Shown: positions 1 through 9,529 of the stretch, one piece after another
Layout: the number at the start of each line of letters is the position of its first letter
How positions within the stretch are numbered: position 1 is the stretch's first letter
Assembly: GCF_019802085.1 (NCBI RefSeq)
Contig: NZ_JAHVHV010000002.1
Coordinates: 868,001-932,000, forward strand
Origin: Ferrimonas balearica
Lineage (GTDB): Bacteria; Pseudomonadota; Gammaproteobacteria; Enterobacterales; Shewanellaceae
Direction of reading: 5' to 3'
DNA length: 64,000 nt
Made by a program: the position numbers and the translations under genes
The notes under the pieces: model-generated
Seen by the model: only the letters and a program-made list of their open reading frames with translations
What the model was told of the DNA's origin: nothing
Databases searched by the model: none

Positions 1-919
1 CGTAGCCGTGCTCGGTCTGAAACTCCGGGCTGGCGGCCATCAGCGCCTGTTTGAAGCCGTCCAGCTGGGCCTGCTTTTGGGGCGTCCAACTGGGGATCCC
101 TTCGGCACCGGCGATGAAGTTGTAGGGCAGCCCCTCGTCGCCGTGAACGTCGAGGAAAAAGTCGACGCCGCTGTGCTCCATCGCCTGGCGTACCTGGTAG
201 ACCTCGGGGCTGGTTTCCAGGCTGGGCTGGCGCCAGGCGCGATTGAGATCGGTGCCGTGGGCGTTATGGCGCAGGTGACCGCGGCGGCTGCCGTCCGGGT
301 TCATATTGGGCACCAGGTAGAAGACGCACTGGCTCAGCAGGGCCTGGGAGACGGCGTCGGTGTCGTCCAGCAGGGCCGCCAGGGCCCCCTCCATCCACCA
401 CTGGGCCATGGTCTCCCCCGGGTGCTGGCGGGCGATGATCCAGCACACCTTCTTGCCCTCCTCCGGGGTCCCGATGCGCAGCAGATCCAGGCTCTGGCCG
501 TCCGGGGTCAGCCCCAGGCACTGGTAGTGCACCCGGTCGTCGTCCTGGCAGGCGGCGATCAGGTCCCGGTGGCGCTCGGCGGGGTAGGGGGCGAAGTAGG
601 CGTAGTAGACCAGGTCCCGCTCCGGGGTGTGCTCGATCACCAGGTTCTGGCCGTCGAACCGGGTGTCCACCCGGAACCAGCTCTCCCGGTCGTAACTGGC
701 CACCGCCTGGTAGTCGCGCCAGCCATCCTGGTAGGCGGCCTGACCGGCGTTGGTCAGGTGCAGGGCGCAGGCCTGGCCCGCCGCACCGTGCAGGGCGAAA
801 TGGAACCACTGGAACTTCTCGGTGTTGTGATCGGGGCGGATGGTCAGTTGGATGTGGGCGGCGTCGTCGAGGGACACCACGTCGATGTTGCCGCTGTCAA
901 AGGCGCTGCTGATCTGCAC
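1..919 (-). CDS. M14-family zinc carboxypeptidase, partial (runs off left edge)
   Basis: Probable cytosolic metallopeptidase related to the cytosolic carboxypeptidase (CCP/AGBL) branch of family M14. The visible 306 codons show a beta-sandwich-like N-terminal part, then the zinc-binding HPGE, then NPDG and NREW typical of the M14 core, and a DVHGDEG stretch supplying the third zinc ligand. The C-terminal catalytic glutamate would lie beyond position 1. The start is a GTG at 919, chosen because AAGGAG lies 8 nt upstream and no ATG is well placed. It follows the nap operon but is separated from it by a terminator, so it is probably transcribed independently. Family assignment is firm; substrate is unknown. 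Confidence 0.88.
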   Translation of the reverse strand, partial: MQISSAFDSGNIDVVSLDDAAHIQLTIRPDHNTEKFQWFHFALHGAAGQACALHLTNAGQAAYQDGWRDYQAVASYDRESWFRVDTRFDGQNLVIEHTPERDLVYYAYFAPYPAERHRDLIAACQDDDRVHYQCLGLTPDGQSLDLLRIGTPEEGKKVCWIIARQHPGETMAQWWMEGALAALLDDTDAVSQALLSQCVFYLVPNMNPDGSRRGHLRHNAHGTDLNRAWRQPSLETSPEVYQVRQAMEHSGVDFFLDVHGDEGLPYNFIAGAEGIPSWTPQKQAQLDGFKQALMAASPEFQTEHGY

Positions 920-993
920 GCGGGCACTCCTTGCAAGTGGGGGGAGGGCCCATGGTCCCCAAGGTTGGGATCCAGATCAAGGTTTGGCCGGCA

Positions 994-1023
994 AACAAAA
1001 AAGCCCCCCTTGTACAGGGGGGC
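994..1023 (-). terminator. Rho-independent terminator after napC
   Basis: Inverted repeat gcccccc/ggggggc (1003-1009 and 1017-1023) with a 7-nt loop. Read on the minus strand it is followed by TTTTTTG, so it ends transcripts of the nap operon before the peptidase gene. Confidence 0.85.
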
Positions 1024-1067
1024 GGGGCCAGACCAAATCCGGTTCTTTGCAGGGAACCCGGGTACAG

Positions 1068-1700
1068 CTAGTGAACGGTGGTGGATTGCTGGTCGGCACT
1101 CAAAGTGTGGGACAGCGCATCGTTGCCGGCGTAGTTGGCGGGCAGGCGGTGGGCGATCCCCTTGTGGCAGTCGATGCAGGTCTTGCCCTCGGCACTGGCC
1201 TGGGCGTGGAGCTGCGCGGCGACCCCTTTTTGCTCGGTGAAATCCATGTAGTCGAAGTTGTGGCAGTTGCGGCACTCCTGGGAGTCGGTGCGCTTCATCC
1301 GCGCCCACTCCCGCTCGGCCATCTCCAGCCGGTGTTCCTCGAACTTCATGGGGGTGTCGATGATGCCGATGATCTTGCCAAACACCTCCTTGGAGGCCTG
1401 GATCTTGCGCACCATCTTATGGGTCCAGTCCTTGGGCACGTGGCAGTCCGGGCAGGTGGCCCGCACGCCGCTGCGGTTGTTGTAGTGGACCGTGGTGATG
1501 TACTCCTCGTAGACGTTGTTCTCCATCTCGTGACAGCCGATGCAGAACTGCTCCCGGTTGGTCAGTTCCATGCCGGTGTTGAACGCACCCCAGAACAGGA
1601 TCCCGCTGACGAAACCCAGGATCAGCAGGGTGCCCAGGGCCTTGGGACTGGGGCGGCGCAGCCAGCCCCAGAGGCGTTTGAGCCCGTTAGTGATAGACAT
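1068..1700 (-). CDS. napC: NapC/NirT-type tetraheme c-type cytochrome
   Basis: Membrane-anchored quinol dehydrogenase that passes electrons from menaquinol/ubiquinol to NapAB. The 210-residue protein has one N-terminal membrane segment (about residues 20-41) and four CXXCH heme sites (CIGCH, CPDCH, CRNCH, CIDCH), as expected for the NapC/NrfH family. It is the last gene of napFDABC, 9 nt after napB, preceded by a G-rich Shine-Dalgarno (AAGGGGG). No napGH is present, so NapC is the only quinol-oxidising partner visible for this Nap system. Confidence 0.96.
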   Translation of the reverse strand: MSITNGLKRLWGWLRRPSPKALGTLLILGFVSGILFWGAFNTGMELTNREQFCIGCHEMENNVYEEYITTVHYNNRSGVRATCPDCHVPKDWTHKMVRKIQASKEVFGKIIGIIDTPMKFEEHRLEMAEREWARMKRTDSQECRNCHNFDYMDFTEQKGVAAQLHAQASAEGKTCIDCHKGIAHRLPANYAGNDALSHTLSADQQSTTVH

Positions 1701-1709
1701 AGCGCCCCC

Positions 1710-2150
1710 TTAATCCTTGGCGAACTGGCCCAGGCCGGTGAAGTCATTGGCCACCGGCGGGGTGACGTCGGCCTGGGTGACGTGGCACTGCAGGCACAGA
1801 TAGCGGCGAGGGGCCACCTGGGGCTGCACCACACCATCCCGGTCGGTGAAGTGGGTGGGGCTGACCCGCGGCGCGCCGGTGGTCAGGTAGTTGTCCACGT
1901 CGTGGCACTGCAGACAGCGGTTGGTGGACTGGGTGATCTGGTAGCCCTGTACCTTGTGAGGCACCAGCGGCGGCTGGTTGACGTAGTTCAGGGACTTGCG
2001 ACCGGACTCCTTGAGTACCGGCTTGAGGCCGGGGGCCGGGCTGGTCTGCTCCAGCGGGATGTCCGCCCGCAGGCCAAAGTGCTGGGGTTCGGCGGCGCTG
2101 GCCCACAGCGGCAGCAGCGCGGCAGCGATGATCAGGGGTTTGAGACTCAT
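1710..2150 (-). CDS. napB: Periplasmic nitrate reductase diheme cytochrome subunit NapB
   Basis: Small electron-transfer subunit that donates electrons to NapA in the periplasm. After a Sec signal peptide (cleavage probably after the ASA near residue 20) it has two CLQCH heme-binding motifs, the NapB signature. The ATG at 2150 is preferred over an in-frame TTG at 2162 because GGAG sits 6 nt upstream. It lies between napA and napC in the operon. Confidence 0.96.
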   Translation of the reverse strand: MSLKPLIIAAALLPLWASAAEPQHFGLRADIPLEQTSPAPGLKPVLKESGRKSLNYVNQPPLVPHKVQGYQITQSTNRCLQCHDVDNYLTTGAPRVSPTHFTDRDGVVQPQVAPRRYLCLQCHVTQADVTPPVANDFTGLGQFAKD

Positions 2151-2201
2151 GGCGTGCTCCAATGTTGTTCTTGTGGGGGCGGCGTGCCGCCCCCTTGCGG
2201 T

Positions 2202-4694
2202 TCAGGCCTTGCGCACCAGCACGGCGCACTTCTTGTAGTCGGTCTCCTTGGACAGGGGATCCGTGGCGTCCAGGGTGAGCTTGTTGACCAGGGTGCTGGC
2301 GTCGAAAAACGGCATGAACACCAGGCCGCGGGGCGGCTTGTTGCGGCCGCGGGTCTCCACCATGGTCTCCACCTCGCCGCGCCGTGAGGCCACCACCACC
2401 TTGTCACCGCGACGCAGGCCGCGGGCCTTGGCGTCCATGGGGTGCATAAACACCACGGCGTCGGGGAAGGCCTTGTAGAGCTCGGGCACCCGCTGGGTCA
2501 TGGTGCCGGTGTGCCAGTGCTCCAGCACCCGACCGGTGGAGAGCCAGAGATCGAACTCTTCGTCCGGGGCCTCGGCGGCCGGCTCGTAGGGCAGGGCGAA
2601 GATCACCGCCCGGCCGTCGGGCTTGCCGTAGAACTGGAAGCCGCTGCCGGCCTTGACGTAGGGGTCGGCCCCCTCCTTGAAGCGCCAGCGGGTCTCCTGA
2701 CCGTCCACCACCGGCCAGCGCAGGCCGCGCACCTGGTGGTAGGTGTCGAAATCCGCCAGGTCGTGGGCCTTGCCGCGACCGAAACGGGCGTACTCCTCGA
2801 ACAGCCCCTTCTGGATGTAGAAGCCGGCGGCCCGGGCGTCGTCGTTCAGGCGCTGCTCCGGCACCTCGGTGAGGGGGTACTTGTCCACCTCGCCGTTGGC
2901 AAAGAGCACGTCGAACAGGGTCTTGCCGCGGTATTCGGGCTTCTGGGCCAGCAGCTCCTCGGGCCACACCTCCTCGACGGTGAAGCGCTTGGCAAACTCC
3001 ATCAGCTGCCAGAGATCGGACTTGGCCTGGCCGGGGGCGGCCACCTGCTGGTACCAGAATTGGGTGCGGCGCTCGGCGTTGCCGTAGGCCCCCTCCTTCT
3101 CCACCCACATGGCGGTGGGCAGGATGAGATCCGAGGCCATGGCGGTGACCGTGGGGTAGGGGTCGGAGCAGACCACGAAGTTGGCCGGGTCGCGGTATCC
3201 GGGCAGACGCTCGGTGTTGATGTTGGGGCCGGCCTGCATGTTGTTGTTGCACATCACCCAGTAGGCGTTGAGCTTGCGGTCCTTGAGCATCCGGTCCTGC
3301 AGCACGGCGTGGTAGCCGGGCTTGGCGGGGATGGTGCCCTCCGGCAGCTGCCAGATCTTCTCCGCCATCGCCCGATGCTTGGGATTTTTCACCACCATGT
3401 CCGCGGGCAGGCGGTGGGCGAAGGTGCCCACTTCCCGGGCGGTGCCACAGGCGGAGGGCTGGCCGGTGAGGGAGAAGGGCCCGTTGCCGGGCTCGGAGAT
3501 CTTCCCGGTCAGCAGGTGGATGTTGTAGACCAGGTTGTTGGCCCACACCCCACGGGTGTGCTGGTTGAAGCCCATGGTCCAGTAGGAGACCACCTTGCGG
3601 TTGGGATCGGCGTAGAGCTCCGCCAGGGCCACCAGCTTGTCCGGCTCCACGCCGGAGAGCTTGGAGACGGACTCCAGGTCGTAGTCCGCCACGTAGGCCT
3701 TGAACTGCTCGAAGTCGATCGCCTCGGAGCCGCCGTTACCGGGGTTCTTGGCCGCCTTCTCCAGCGGGTGCTCCGGGCGCAGGCCGTAGCCGATGTCGGT
3801 GGTGCCGCGGCGGAAGTTGACGTGCTTGCCGACGAAGTCGTGGTTCACCTTGTCGTTCTGGATGATGTAGTTGGCGATGAAGTTGAGGATCGCCAGGTCG
3901 GTCTGCGGGGTGAACACGATGGGGGTGTCCGCCAGCTCGAAACTGCGGTGCTGGAAGGTGGAGAGCACCGCCACTTTGACGTGCTGTGCCGACAGCTTGC
4001 GGGCGCTCAGGCGGGACCAGAGGATGGGGTGCATCTCCGCCATGTTGGAGCCCCAGAGGACAAAGGCGTCCGCCTGCTCCAGATCGTCGTAGCAGCCCAT
4101 GGGCTCGTCGATGCCGAAGGTGCGCATAAAGCCGCCCACCGCCGAGGCCATGCAGTGGCGGGCGTTGGGATCGATGTTGTTGGAGCGAAAACCGGCCTTG
4201 TAGAGCTTGGCAGCTGCGTAGCCCTCCCACACGGTCCATTGACCGGAGCCGAACATGCCCACCGAGGTCGGCCCTTTCTCCTTGAGCGCCTGCTTGAATT
4301 TGTCCGCCATGACGTCGAAGGCTTCATCCCAGGAGACCGGAGTGAACTCCCCCTGCTTGTCGTACTGGCCGTTCTTCTTGCGCAGCATCGGCTGGGTCAG
4401 GCGATCCTGTCCGTACAGGATCTTGGGCAGGAAGTAGCCTTTGATGCAGGTCAGGCCGCGGTTGACCGGGGCTTGGGGGTCGCCCTGGACGGCCACCACC
4501 TTGCCCCCGCTGGTGCCCACCAGCACGGAGCAGCCGGTGCCGCAGAAGCGGCAGGGGGCCTTGTCCCACTGGAGGGTGTCTTCGGAGCGGGTGGCGATGA
4601 TGCCCTGGGCCCCGGCCGGCACGGCCAGGCCGGCGGCCACGGCACCGGCGGCAATCGCCTGGGCCTTAACGAATTCGCGTCGGGTGAGTTTCAT
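2202..4694 (-). CDS. napA: Periplasmic nitrate reductase catalytic subunit NapA
   Basis: Reduces nitrate to nitrite in the periplasm. The 830-residue protein has a twin-arginine signal (TRREFVKA at residues 4-11 followed by an Ala-rich segment), a [4Fe-4S] motif starting CRFCGTGC with the last cysteine in TCIKGYF, and the Mo-bis-MGD ligand cysteine in NARHCMAS. The C-terminal molybdopterin-dinucleotide-binding domain is intact. Length matches NapA (about 830). It follows napD by 26 nt, consistent with NapD acting as its Tat-signal chaperone. Confidence 0.98.
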   Translation of the reverse strand: MKLTRREFVKAQAIAAGAVAAGLAVPAGAQGIIATRSEDTLQWDKAPCRFCGTGCSVLVGTSGGKVVAVQGDPQAPVNRGLTCIKGYFLPKILYGQDRLTQPMLRKKNGQYDKQGEFTPVSWDEAFDVMADKFKQALKEKGPTSVGMFGSGQWTVWEGYAAAKLYKAGFRSNNIDPNARHCMASAVGGFMRTFGIDEPMGCYDDLEQADAFVLWGSNMAEMHPILWSRLSARKLSAQHVKVAVLSTFQHRSFELADTPIVFTPQTDLAILNFIANYIIQNDKVNHDFVGKHVNFRRGTTDIGYGLRPEHPLEKAAKNPGNGGSEAIDFEQFKAYVADYDLESVSKLSGVEPDKLVALAELYADPNRKVVSYWTMGFNQHTRGVWANNLVYNIHLLTGKISEPGNGPFSLTGQPSACGTAREVGTFAHRLPADMVVKNPKHRAMAEKIWQLPEGTIPAKPGYHAVLQDRMLKDRKLNAYWVMCNNNMQAGPNINTERLPGYRDPANFVVCSDPYPTVTAMASDLILPTAMWVEKEGAYGNAERRTQFWYQQVAAPGQAKSDLWQLMEFAKRFTVEEVWPEELLAQKPEYRGKTLFDVLFANGEVDKYPLTEVPEQRLNDDARAAGFYIQKGLFEEYARFGRGKAHDLADFDTYHQVRGLRWPVVDGQETRWRFKEGADPYVKAGSGFQFYGKPDGRAVIFALPYEPAAEAPDEEFDLWLSTGRVLEHWHTGTMTQRVPELYKAFPDAVVFMHPMDAKARGLRRGDKVVVASRRGEVETMVETRGRNKPPRGLVFMPFFDASTLVNKLTLDATDPLSKETDYKKCAVLVRKA

Positions 4695-4720
4695 GGTCCA
4701 TTCCTTGATGTCAGTAATGG

Positions 4721-4963
4721 TCAGTTTTCTAAGAGTTGTTGGTGGTAGATCAGGGTGGTGGCGGTGACGCCGGGCAGCCCCTTGATGGTGTCGATGCAGT
4801 CCACCTGTGCCTGCTGACCGGGGTGTTCCAGCAGCACCACCAGCTTGCCGCTGGGGTCGGACAGGGCGACGCTGGCGCCGGGTTGGGCGGTGATCTCCGC
4901 TTCCACGGCTTGGCGACGTTGGGGGTTGGCGTTCACCACCAAAGAGCAGATCTGCTCGCTCAT
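4721..4963 (-). CDS. napD: NapA signal-peptide-binding chaperone NapD
   Basis: An 80-residue ferredoxin-like-fold protein of the NapD family, which binds the twin-arginine signal of NapA and delays export until the cofactor is inserted. The ATG at 4963 overlaps the napF stop as ATGA, and AAAGGAG lies just upstream, so translation is probably coupled to napF. The sequence shows the short alternating beta/alpha pattern and the conserved start SEQICSLVV. The assignment rests on size, pattern and operon position. Confidence 0.93.
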   Translation of the reverse strand: MSEQICSLVVNANPQRRQAVEAEITAQPGASVALSDPSGKLVVLLEHPGQQAQVDCIDTIKGLPGVTATTLIYHQQLLEN

Positions 4964-5439
4964 TGGGCCTCTCCTTTGGGGTGCAGGGTCAGGGCCTGTC
5001 CCGGGCAGCGGGGCAGGCAGGCCCCACAGCCGGTGCAGTCTTCCGTGAGGGTCGGAAGGGCGGCACCGGCGGTGGGGGTAAATCGGATCGCCTGGGCTTC
5101 GCAGGCATCGGCGCAGCTGCGGCACTCGATGCCGGACAGCGGCAGGCAGCTTTCGCCCAGCCGGGCCCGGTAGGGCCAGGGGGCGACGGACTTGGGCAGA
5201 AACAGCGGTTCGGGGCAGGCGGTGTTGCAGGCTTCGCAGAAGCTGCATTCGGCCCTTTGAAAGTCGAGTTCGGGAAAGCCGCCATCGCCGCGGACGATCA
5301 CCCCGGTCTCGCAGGCTTCGACGCAGGCATCACAGCGGGTGCAGAGCTCAACGAAGTGGCGCTCCTCCACCAGGTGGGGCATGCGAAACAGCGGGCGCTG
5401 AGGGGTTTTCAGTCGTCGCCAAAGGCGGGGGTGAGTCAT
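4960..5439 (-). CDS. napF: Ferredoxin-type protein NapF
   Basis: Cytoplasmic iron-sulfur protein involved in NapA maturation. The 159-residue sequence contains three four-cysteine clusters typical of [4Fe-4S] binding: [22 protein letters not shown] and a C-terminal [11 protein letters not shown], plus CRSCADAC. It is the first gene of the operon, 113 nt downstream of the NarP-like site. Its stop overlaps the napD start by 4 nt. Confidence 0.95.
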   Translation of the reverse strand: MTHPRLWRRLKTPQRPLFRMPHLVEERHFVELCTRCDACVEACETGVIVRGDGGFPELDFQRAECSFCEACNTACPEPLFLPKSVAPWPYRARLGESCLPLSGIECRSCADACEAQAIRFTPTAGAALPTLTEDCTGCGACLPRCPGQALTLHPKGEAQ

Positions 5440-5551
5440 CGCGGTTCCCTGACAACGTCGGAAGATCTTTTCGCCCTCTCACGGGGCGGTTTTGACCGGT
5501 CCGACAAATGAAGTTCAGGGGCAATGTAAAGAGCTTGTTGCGGGGGTTACA

Positions 5552-5567
5552 TACCCCGATAGGGATA
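5552..5567. promoter_or_regulatory. NarP/NarL-like 7-2-7 site upstream of napF
   Basis: TACCCCG-AT-AGGGATA is an inverted pair of NarL/NarP heptamers (consensus TACYYMT) separated by 2 bp, the arrangement NarP prefers. It lies between napF and the FNR-like site, the same order as in the E. coli nap control region. Confidence 0.6.
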
Positions 5568-5581
5568 GATGCGGGGGAGCC

Positions 5582-5595
5582 ATGATCTGGATCAA
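5582..5595. promoter_or_regulatory. FNR-type box upstream of napF
   Basis: ATGATctggATCAA matches the FNR consensus TTGAT-N4-ATCAA at 9 of 10 positions. Its centre is 29 bp upstream of the NarP-like site centre and about 150 bp from the napF start, consistent with anaerobic activation of the nap operon. Confidence 0.7.
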
Positions 5596-5610
5596 CTTCC
5601 TAACGCGCAG

Positions 5611-5640
5611 GCAAAAAAAACACCGCCACGAGGGCGGTGA
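5611..5640 (-). terminator. Terminator of the 25-codon gene
   Basis: Stem caccgcc/ggcggtg with a 5-nt loop. Read on the minus strand it is followed by TTTTTTTTG. There is no T tract on the plus strand, so it acts on leftward transcription only. Confidence 0.88.
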
Positions 5641-5686
5641 AAAAAAGCACAAGCTTTAACGCAAGAAAGGAAGGGTGCGGCGCGTC

Positions 5687-5764
5687 TTACTTCGCCGGCT
5701 GGTGGTAGAGCTCAGCGAAGGTGCGCTGATACTTGGCTACCAGGGTATCTACAAACTTTTTCAT
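5687..5764 (-). CDS. Small 25-residue protein of unknown function
   Basis: A short gene encoding a 25-residue basic amphipathic peptide starting MKKFVDTLVAKYQ and ending HQPAK. GGAGG lies 6 nt before the ATG, and a strong minus-strand terminator begins 47 nt after the stop, so this is a complete small transcription unit and not a random frame. It has no membrane segment or cysteines. It lies between the nap control region and cydABX, two respiratory operons. I do not recognise the family; it could be a regulatory or assembly peptide, or mark the body of a small RNA. Confidence 0.55.
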   Translation of the reverse strand: MKKFVDTLVAKYQRTFAELYHQPAK

Positions 5765-6210
5765 ACGGCCTCCACACAGACAGTTCAATCAAACAACCTT
5801 GCGCAGAGACGGGTCGGTTTCGGTGGCCTTGGCCCCCGAAGGAAAGCCTGTCTCAATGTCGCGGGGCTAGTCTAATCGGGGGCGGATGTGCTCACAACCG
5901 AGAAAAATTTAATTTTAGATTATAAAAACTAATCAATAGTTATGGGGGCGCCTCGCCAGTGAATAGGAAAAAGCCTTTTAAAACATGTGAAAATGAACGA
6001 CTGTGAATGAGTATGCATTTATAAGAGTTAAAATAAGTATGGTGTAAATTGTGATCAAAATCCCTTTTCCTGTTTTTGGGGCGAGTTGGTGTCGCAACAG
6101 AAATGCAGGCGGAGGTGAGTGCAACATTTTGGAAACAAGCAAAGATTTTCGCCCGGATGTGCGCTTCTGAGGGGTAAGTCACAAAACAAGATCGGGCGCT
6201 CTGGCAGGGA

Positions 6211-6240
6211 TTGAGAGGCTTGCGCTGCCGATGCTATAAA
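6211..6240 (+). promoter_or_regulatory. Candidate sigma-70 promoter for cydABX
   Basis: TTGAGA (6211-6216) and TATAAA (6235-6240) are separated by 18 bp and point to cydA. A start near 6248 would leave a leader of about 300 nt. Confidence 0.5.
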
Positions 6241-6318
6241 CTGCGGTGAAAGTGTTGGCTGCATCATACTTTGCGGACGGGCTTTTTGGCCATTTCTCCG
6301 GCCCGATAAATGGGCTGG

Positions 6319-6336
6319 ATGTTAATTGGATGTTGT
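6319..6336. promoter_or_regulatory. ArcA-like direct repeat in the cydA leader
   Basis: GGATGTT occurs twice with an 11-bp period around AATT, giving GTTAA-N6-GTTGT. This spacing and half-site resemble the ArcA-P direct repeat, which controls cyd operons in other gammaproteobacteria. Confidence 0.4.
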
Positions 6337-6547
6337 ATTGCGCGGAGTCGCGGCATGGAAGAGTTTAATTCTGACCCAGGTTGGACTGTCCCCCCCATAG
6401 ACGCCCTTCAGCCGTGTCTTTGCGCGCCCCTTTTTTCTCGGTTCTGGACGGGTGCAGGCTGCCCCCGTCCCTGACCGTATTTTGTTGAACTAGGCGTTGC
6501 CATTGTGGCCTACCCCAGGTGGGCGCAATGGTGTTGAGGAGAACGCA

Positions 6548-8164
6548 ATGATTATCGATGAAGTCGTCGATCTATCGAGGTTACAGTTCGCGCTCACCGC
6601 GATGTACCACTTCCTGTTTGTGCCCCTGACCCTGGGCCTGGCCTTCCTGTTGGCGATCATGGAATCGCTCTACGTGATGACCAACAAGCAGGTCTACAAA
6701 GACATGTGTAAGTTCTGGGGTAAGTTGTTTGCCATCAACTTCGCCCTGGGTGTCACCACCGGCATCACCATGGAGTTCCAGTTCGGCACCAACTGGGCCT
6801 ACTACTCCCACTACGTGGGGGACATCTTCGGTGCGCCTCTGGCCATCGAGGGCCTGATGGCCTTCTTCCTGGAGTCCACCCTGGTGGGTCTGATGTTCTT
6901 CGGCTGGGATCGCCTGTCCAAGCGTCAGCACTTGGCCGTGACCTGGCTGGTGGCCCTGGGCTCCAACATGTCTGCCCTGTGGATCCTGGTGGCCAACGGC
7001 TGGATGCAGCATCCGGTCGGCGCCGAGTTCAACTACGAAACCATGCGAATGGAGATGGTCTCCTTCGCCGAGGTGCTGTTTAACCCCGTTGCTCAGGTGA
7101 AATTCGTGCACACCGTGGCCGCCGGCTACGTGACCGGTGCCGTGTTCGTCCTGGCCATCAGCTCCTACTTCCTGCTGAAGAAGCGCGATCTGCCCTTCGC
7201 CCGCCGCTCCTTCTCCGTTGCCGCCGCCTTCGGTATGGCCTCCATCCTGTCCGTTCTGGTTCTGGGTGACGAGTCCGGCTACGAGGTCGGGGACGTGCAG
7301 AAAGTGAAGTTGGCCGCCATCGAGGCGGAATGGGAAACCCACCCGGCCCCGGCTGCCTTTACCGCTGTGGGGATCCCCAACAGCGAGACCATGGAAACCA
7401 ACTTCGCCATCAAGATCCCCTACGTCATGGGCATCATCGCCACCCGCTCCCTGGACGAGCAGGTGACTGGCATCATCGACCTCAAGGCCGAGCACGAAGT
7501 GCGCATCCGCAACGGCATGATGGCCTTCGGCCTGCTGGAGAGGCTGCGTGCCGGTGAGCTGAACGAGGATGAGCGTGCCCTGTACGAGGAGCACAAGGAC
7601 GACATCGGTTACGGCATGCTGCTCAAGCGCTACACCGACGACATCCCCAACGCATCCGAAGAGATGATCGCCAAGGCGGTGGACGACTCCATCCCGGCCG
7701 TGGGCCCCATGTTCTGGACCTTCCGTGTCATGGTGGGCCTGGGCTTCCTGATGCTGTTCCTCATCGGTATGGCGTTCTTCCAAAGCTGCAAGCAGAAAGT
7801 CGACGAGAAGCCCTGGCTGCTCAAGGCTCTGTTGTTCACCCTGCCGGCTCCCTGGATCGCCATCCTGTGTGGTTGGTTCGTGGCCGAGTACGGTCGTCAG
7901 CCCTGGACCATCGCCGAAGTGTTGCCCACCTACATGTCGGCTTCCAGCCTCTCCGTGGGTGAGCTGTGGTTCTCCATCATCCTGATCTGCGGCTTCTACA
8001 CCGTGGCCCTGGTGGTGGAAATGTTCCTGATGTTCAAGTTTGCCCGCCTGGGCCCCAGCAGCCTGAAAACCGGCCGCTACCACTTTGAACAAGGCCAAAA
8101 CAAAGAAGCGGAATTTGACGCTGCCCTGAACGCCCCGGCCAAGGAGACTCCGAGCAATGCTTGA
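6548..8164 (+). CDS. cydA: Cytochrome bd quinol oxidase subunit I
   Basis: Catalytic subunit of the high-affinity bd oxidase, which oxidises quinol and reduces oxygen at low oxygen tension. The ATG at 6548 has GAGGAG 6 nt upstream; the frame extends upstream but without another site. The 538-residue protein shows the N-terminal heme ligand region MYHFLF, the GRQPW motif near the C-terminus, and a long insertion between the middle helices, so it belongs to the long-Q-loop type of E. coli CydA. The stop overlaps the cydB start by 8 nt. Confidence 0.97.
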   Translation: MIIDEVVDLSRLQFALTAMYHFLFVPLTLGLAFLLAIMESLYVMTNKQVYKDMCKFWGKLFAINFALGVTTGITMEFQFGTNWAYYSHYVGDIFGAPLAIEGLMAFFLESTLVGLMFFGWDRLSKRQHLAVTWLVALGSNMSALWILVANGWMQHPVGAEFNYETMRMEMVSFAEVLFNPVAQVKFVHTVAAGYVTGAVFVLAISSYFLLKKRDLPFARRSFSVAAAFGMASILSVLVLGDESGYEVGDVQKVKLAAIEAEWETHPAPAAFTAVGIPNSETMETNFAIKIPYVMGIIATRSLDEQVTGIIDLKAEHEVRIRNGMMAFGLLERLRAGELNEDERALYEEHKDDIGYGMLLKRYTDDIPNASEEMIAKAVDDSIPAVGPMFWTFRVMVGLGFLMLFLIGMAFFQSCKQKVDEKPWLLKALLFTLPAPWIAILCGWFVAEYGRQPWTIAEVLPTYMSASSLSVGELWFSIILICGFYTVALVVEMFLMFKFARLGPSSLKTGRYHFEQGQNKEAEFDAALNAPAKETPSNA

Positions 8165-9296
8165 TTACGAAACTTTACGCCTGATCTGGTGGGGACTGGT
8201 TGTAGTCCTGCTGATTGGCTTCGCCGTGACCGACGGCTTCGACATGGGAGTGGGCGCCCTGCTGCCCTTCCTGGGTAAGACCGACAACGAGCGCCGGGTG
8301 ATGATCAACTCCATCGCCCCCCACTGGGACGGCAACCAGGTGTGGCTGCTGACCGCCGGTGGCGCGCTGTTCGCCGCCTGGCCCATGGTGTACGCCGCTT
8401 CGTTCTCCGGCTTCTACATCGCCATGGTGCTGACCCTGTTCGCCCTGTTCTTCCGTCCGATCGGGTTTGACTACCGCTCCAAGATTGAAGATCCGCGCTG
8501 GCGCAACAGCTGGGACTGGGGCCTGTTCATTGGTGGCTTCGTTCCGCCGGTGATCTTCGGTGTGGCCTTCGGCAACCTGTTCCTGGGCGTGCCCTTCTAC
8601 TACGACGAGTGGATGCGCAACTACTACGACGGCGGCTTCTTCGGCCTGCTGAACCCCTTCGGCCTGCTGGCGGGTCTGCTGTCCGCTGCCATGCTGATCC
8701 TGCACGGGGCCACCTGGCTGCAGATGAAGACCGAAGGCGTGCTGCTGGAGCGGGCTCGCAAGGCCACCATGGTGCTGGCGACCGCCTCCGTGCTGCTGTT
8801 CGTGATTGCCGGTGTGTGGCAGAACAGCTTCATCGACGGCTACGTCATCACCTCCGCCATCGACCCCAATGCCGCGTCCAACCCGCTGACCAAGACCGTT
8901 GAACTGCAGGCCGGTGCCTGGTGGAACAACTTCTACAGCTACCCGGTACTGTGGCTGTTCCCGCTGCTGGCGGTGGCCATGCCCCTGCTGGTGATGGTGG
9001 CGACTAAGGCGCACAAGCACGGCCTGGCGTTCTTCTTCTCCAGCCTGAACATCGTGGGTGTGATCGTGACCGCCGTGTCCGCGCTCTTCCCCTTCGTGAT
9101 GCCGAGCTCGAAGAACCCCAACCACTCCCTGACCATGTGGGATGCGACCAGCTCCGAGCTGACCCTCAAGGTGATGCTGGTGGCCGCGGTGATCTTCGTG
9201 CCCCTCATCCTGGCGTACACCACCTGGTGTTACATCAAGATGTTTGGTCGTCTGAACAACGAGCACATCGAAAAGAATTCGGCCTCTCTGTACTAA
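8157..9296 (+). CDS. cydB: Cytochrome bd quinol oxidase subunit II
   Basis: Structural partner of CydA in the inner membrane. The 379-residue protein has the expected run of about nine hydrophobic helices and the conserved N-terminal stretch [20 protein letters not shown]. It begins within the end of cydA (ATGCTTGA overlap), pointing to translational coupling, and is followed by cydX. Confidence 0.97.
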   Translation: MLDYETLRLIWWGLVVVLLIGFAVTDGFDMGVGALLPFLGKTDNERRVMINSIAPHWDGNQVWLLTAGGALFAAWPMVYAASFSGFYIAMVLTLFALFFRPIGFDYRSKIEDPRWRNSWDWGLFIGGFVPPVIFGVAFGNLFLGVPFYYDEWMRNYYDGGFFGLLNPFGLLAGLLSAAMLILHGATWLQMKTEGVLLERARKATMVLATASVLLFVIAGVWQNSFIDGYVITSAIDPNAASNPLTKTVELQAGAWWNNFYSYPVLWLFPLLAVAMPLLVMVATKAHKHGLAFFFSSLNIVGVIVTAVSALFPFVMPSSKNPNHSLTMWDATSSELTLKVMLVAAVIFVPLILAYTTWCYIKMFGRLNNEHIEKNSASLY

Positions 9297-9323
9297 GGCC
9301 TGGGAAATAAGGAGCTAGACACT

Positions 9324-9431
9324 ATGTGGTACTTCACTTGGATCCTGGGCGTGCTGCTGGCCTGTGCCTTTGGCATCATCAATGGCCTGTGGCTCGAAGC
9401 GCAGGAAGCCTTGGATAAGGACGACGACTGA
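9324..9431 (+). CDS. cydX: Cytochrome bd small subunit CydX
   Basis: A 35-residue single-span protein starting MWYFTWILGVLLAC, very close to E. coli CydX, which stabilises the heme groups of bd oxidase. AGGAG lies about 9 nt upstream of the ATG and the gene is 27 nt after cydB. The acidic tail (LDKDDD) is typical. It is followed by a hairpin without a T tract (9455-9476) and then by a terminator. Confidence 0.95.
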   Translation: MWYFTWILGVLLACAFGIINGLWLEAQEALDKDDD

Positions 9432-9490
9432 CAACTCCTCGTTGGTAACGTCCTGGCCTGCGGCGTGCCGCAGGCCAACCTAACAGGACA

Positions 9491-9520
9491 AAACGCCGCC
9501 CCTCGGGACGGCGTTTTTTT
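9491..9520 (+). terminator. Terminator after cydABX
   Basis: Stem aacgccg/cggcgtt followed by a run of seven T residues on the plus strand; upstream A residues may let it also serve the leftward psiE-like gene. Confidence 0.88.
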
Positions 9521-9529
9521 GTGTCTGGC

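Larger units (their letters stand above)
5765..6547. other. Intergenic region between the small gene and cydA
   Basis: About 780 bp. The part from 5890 to 6060 is AT-rich and would hold promoters for the leftward 25-codon gene. The right part holds the cydA promoter and leader described separately. Open frames on either strand here lack ribosome binding sites and I see no convincing gene. Confidence 0.6.

Noticed and set aside
6045-6065. CRP- or FNR-like sequence TGTGATCAAAATC in the cydA upstream region
   Set aside because: Only one half-site matches either consensus.
9455-9476. Hairpin ggcctgcgg/ccgcaggcc after cydX
   Set aside because: A good stem but no T tract; the real terminator follows at 9491. 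It may only protect the RNA end.
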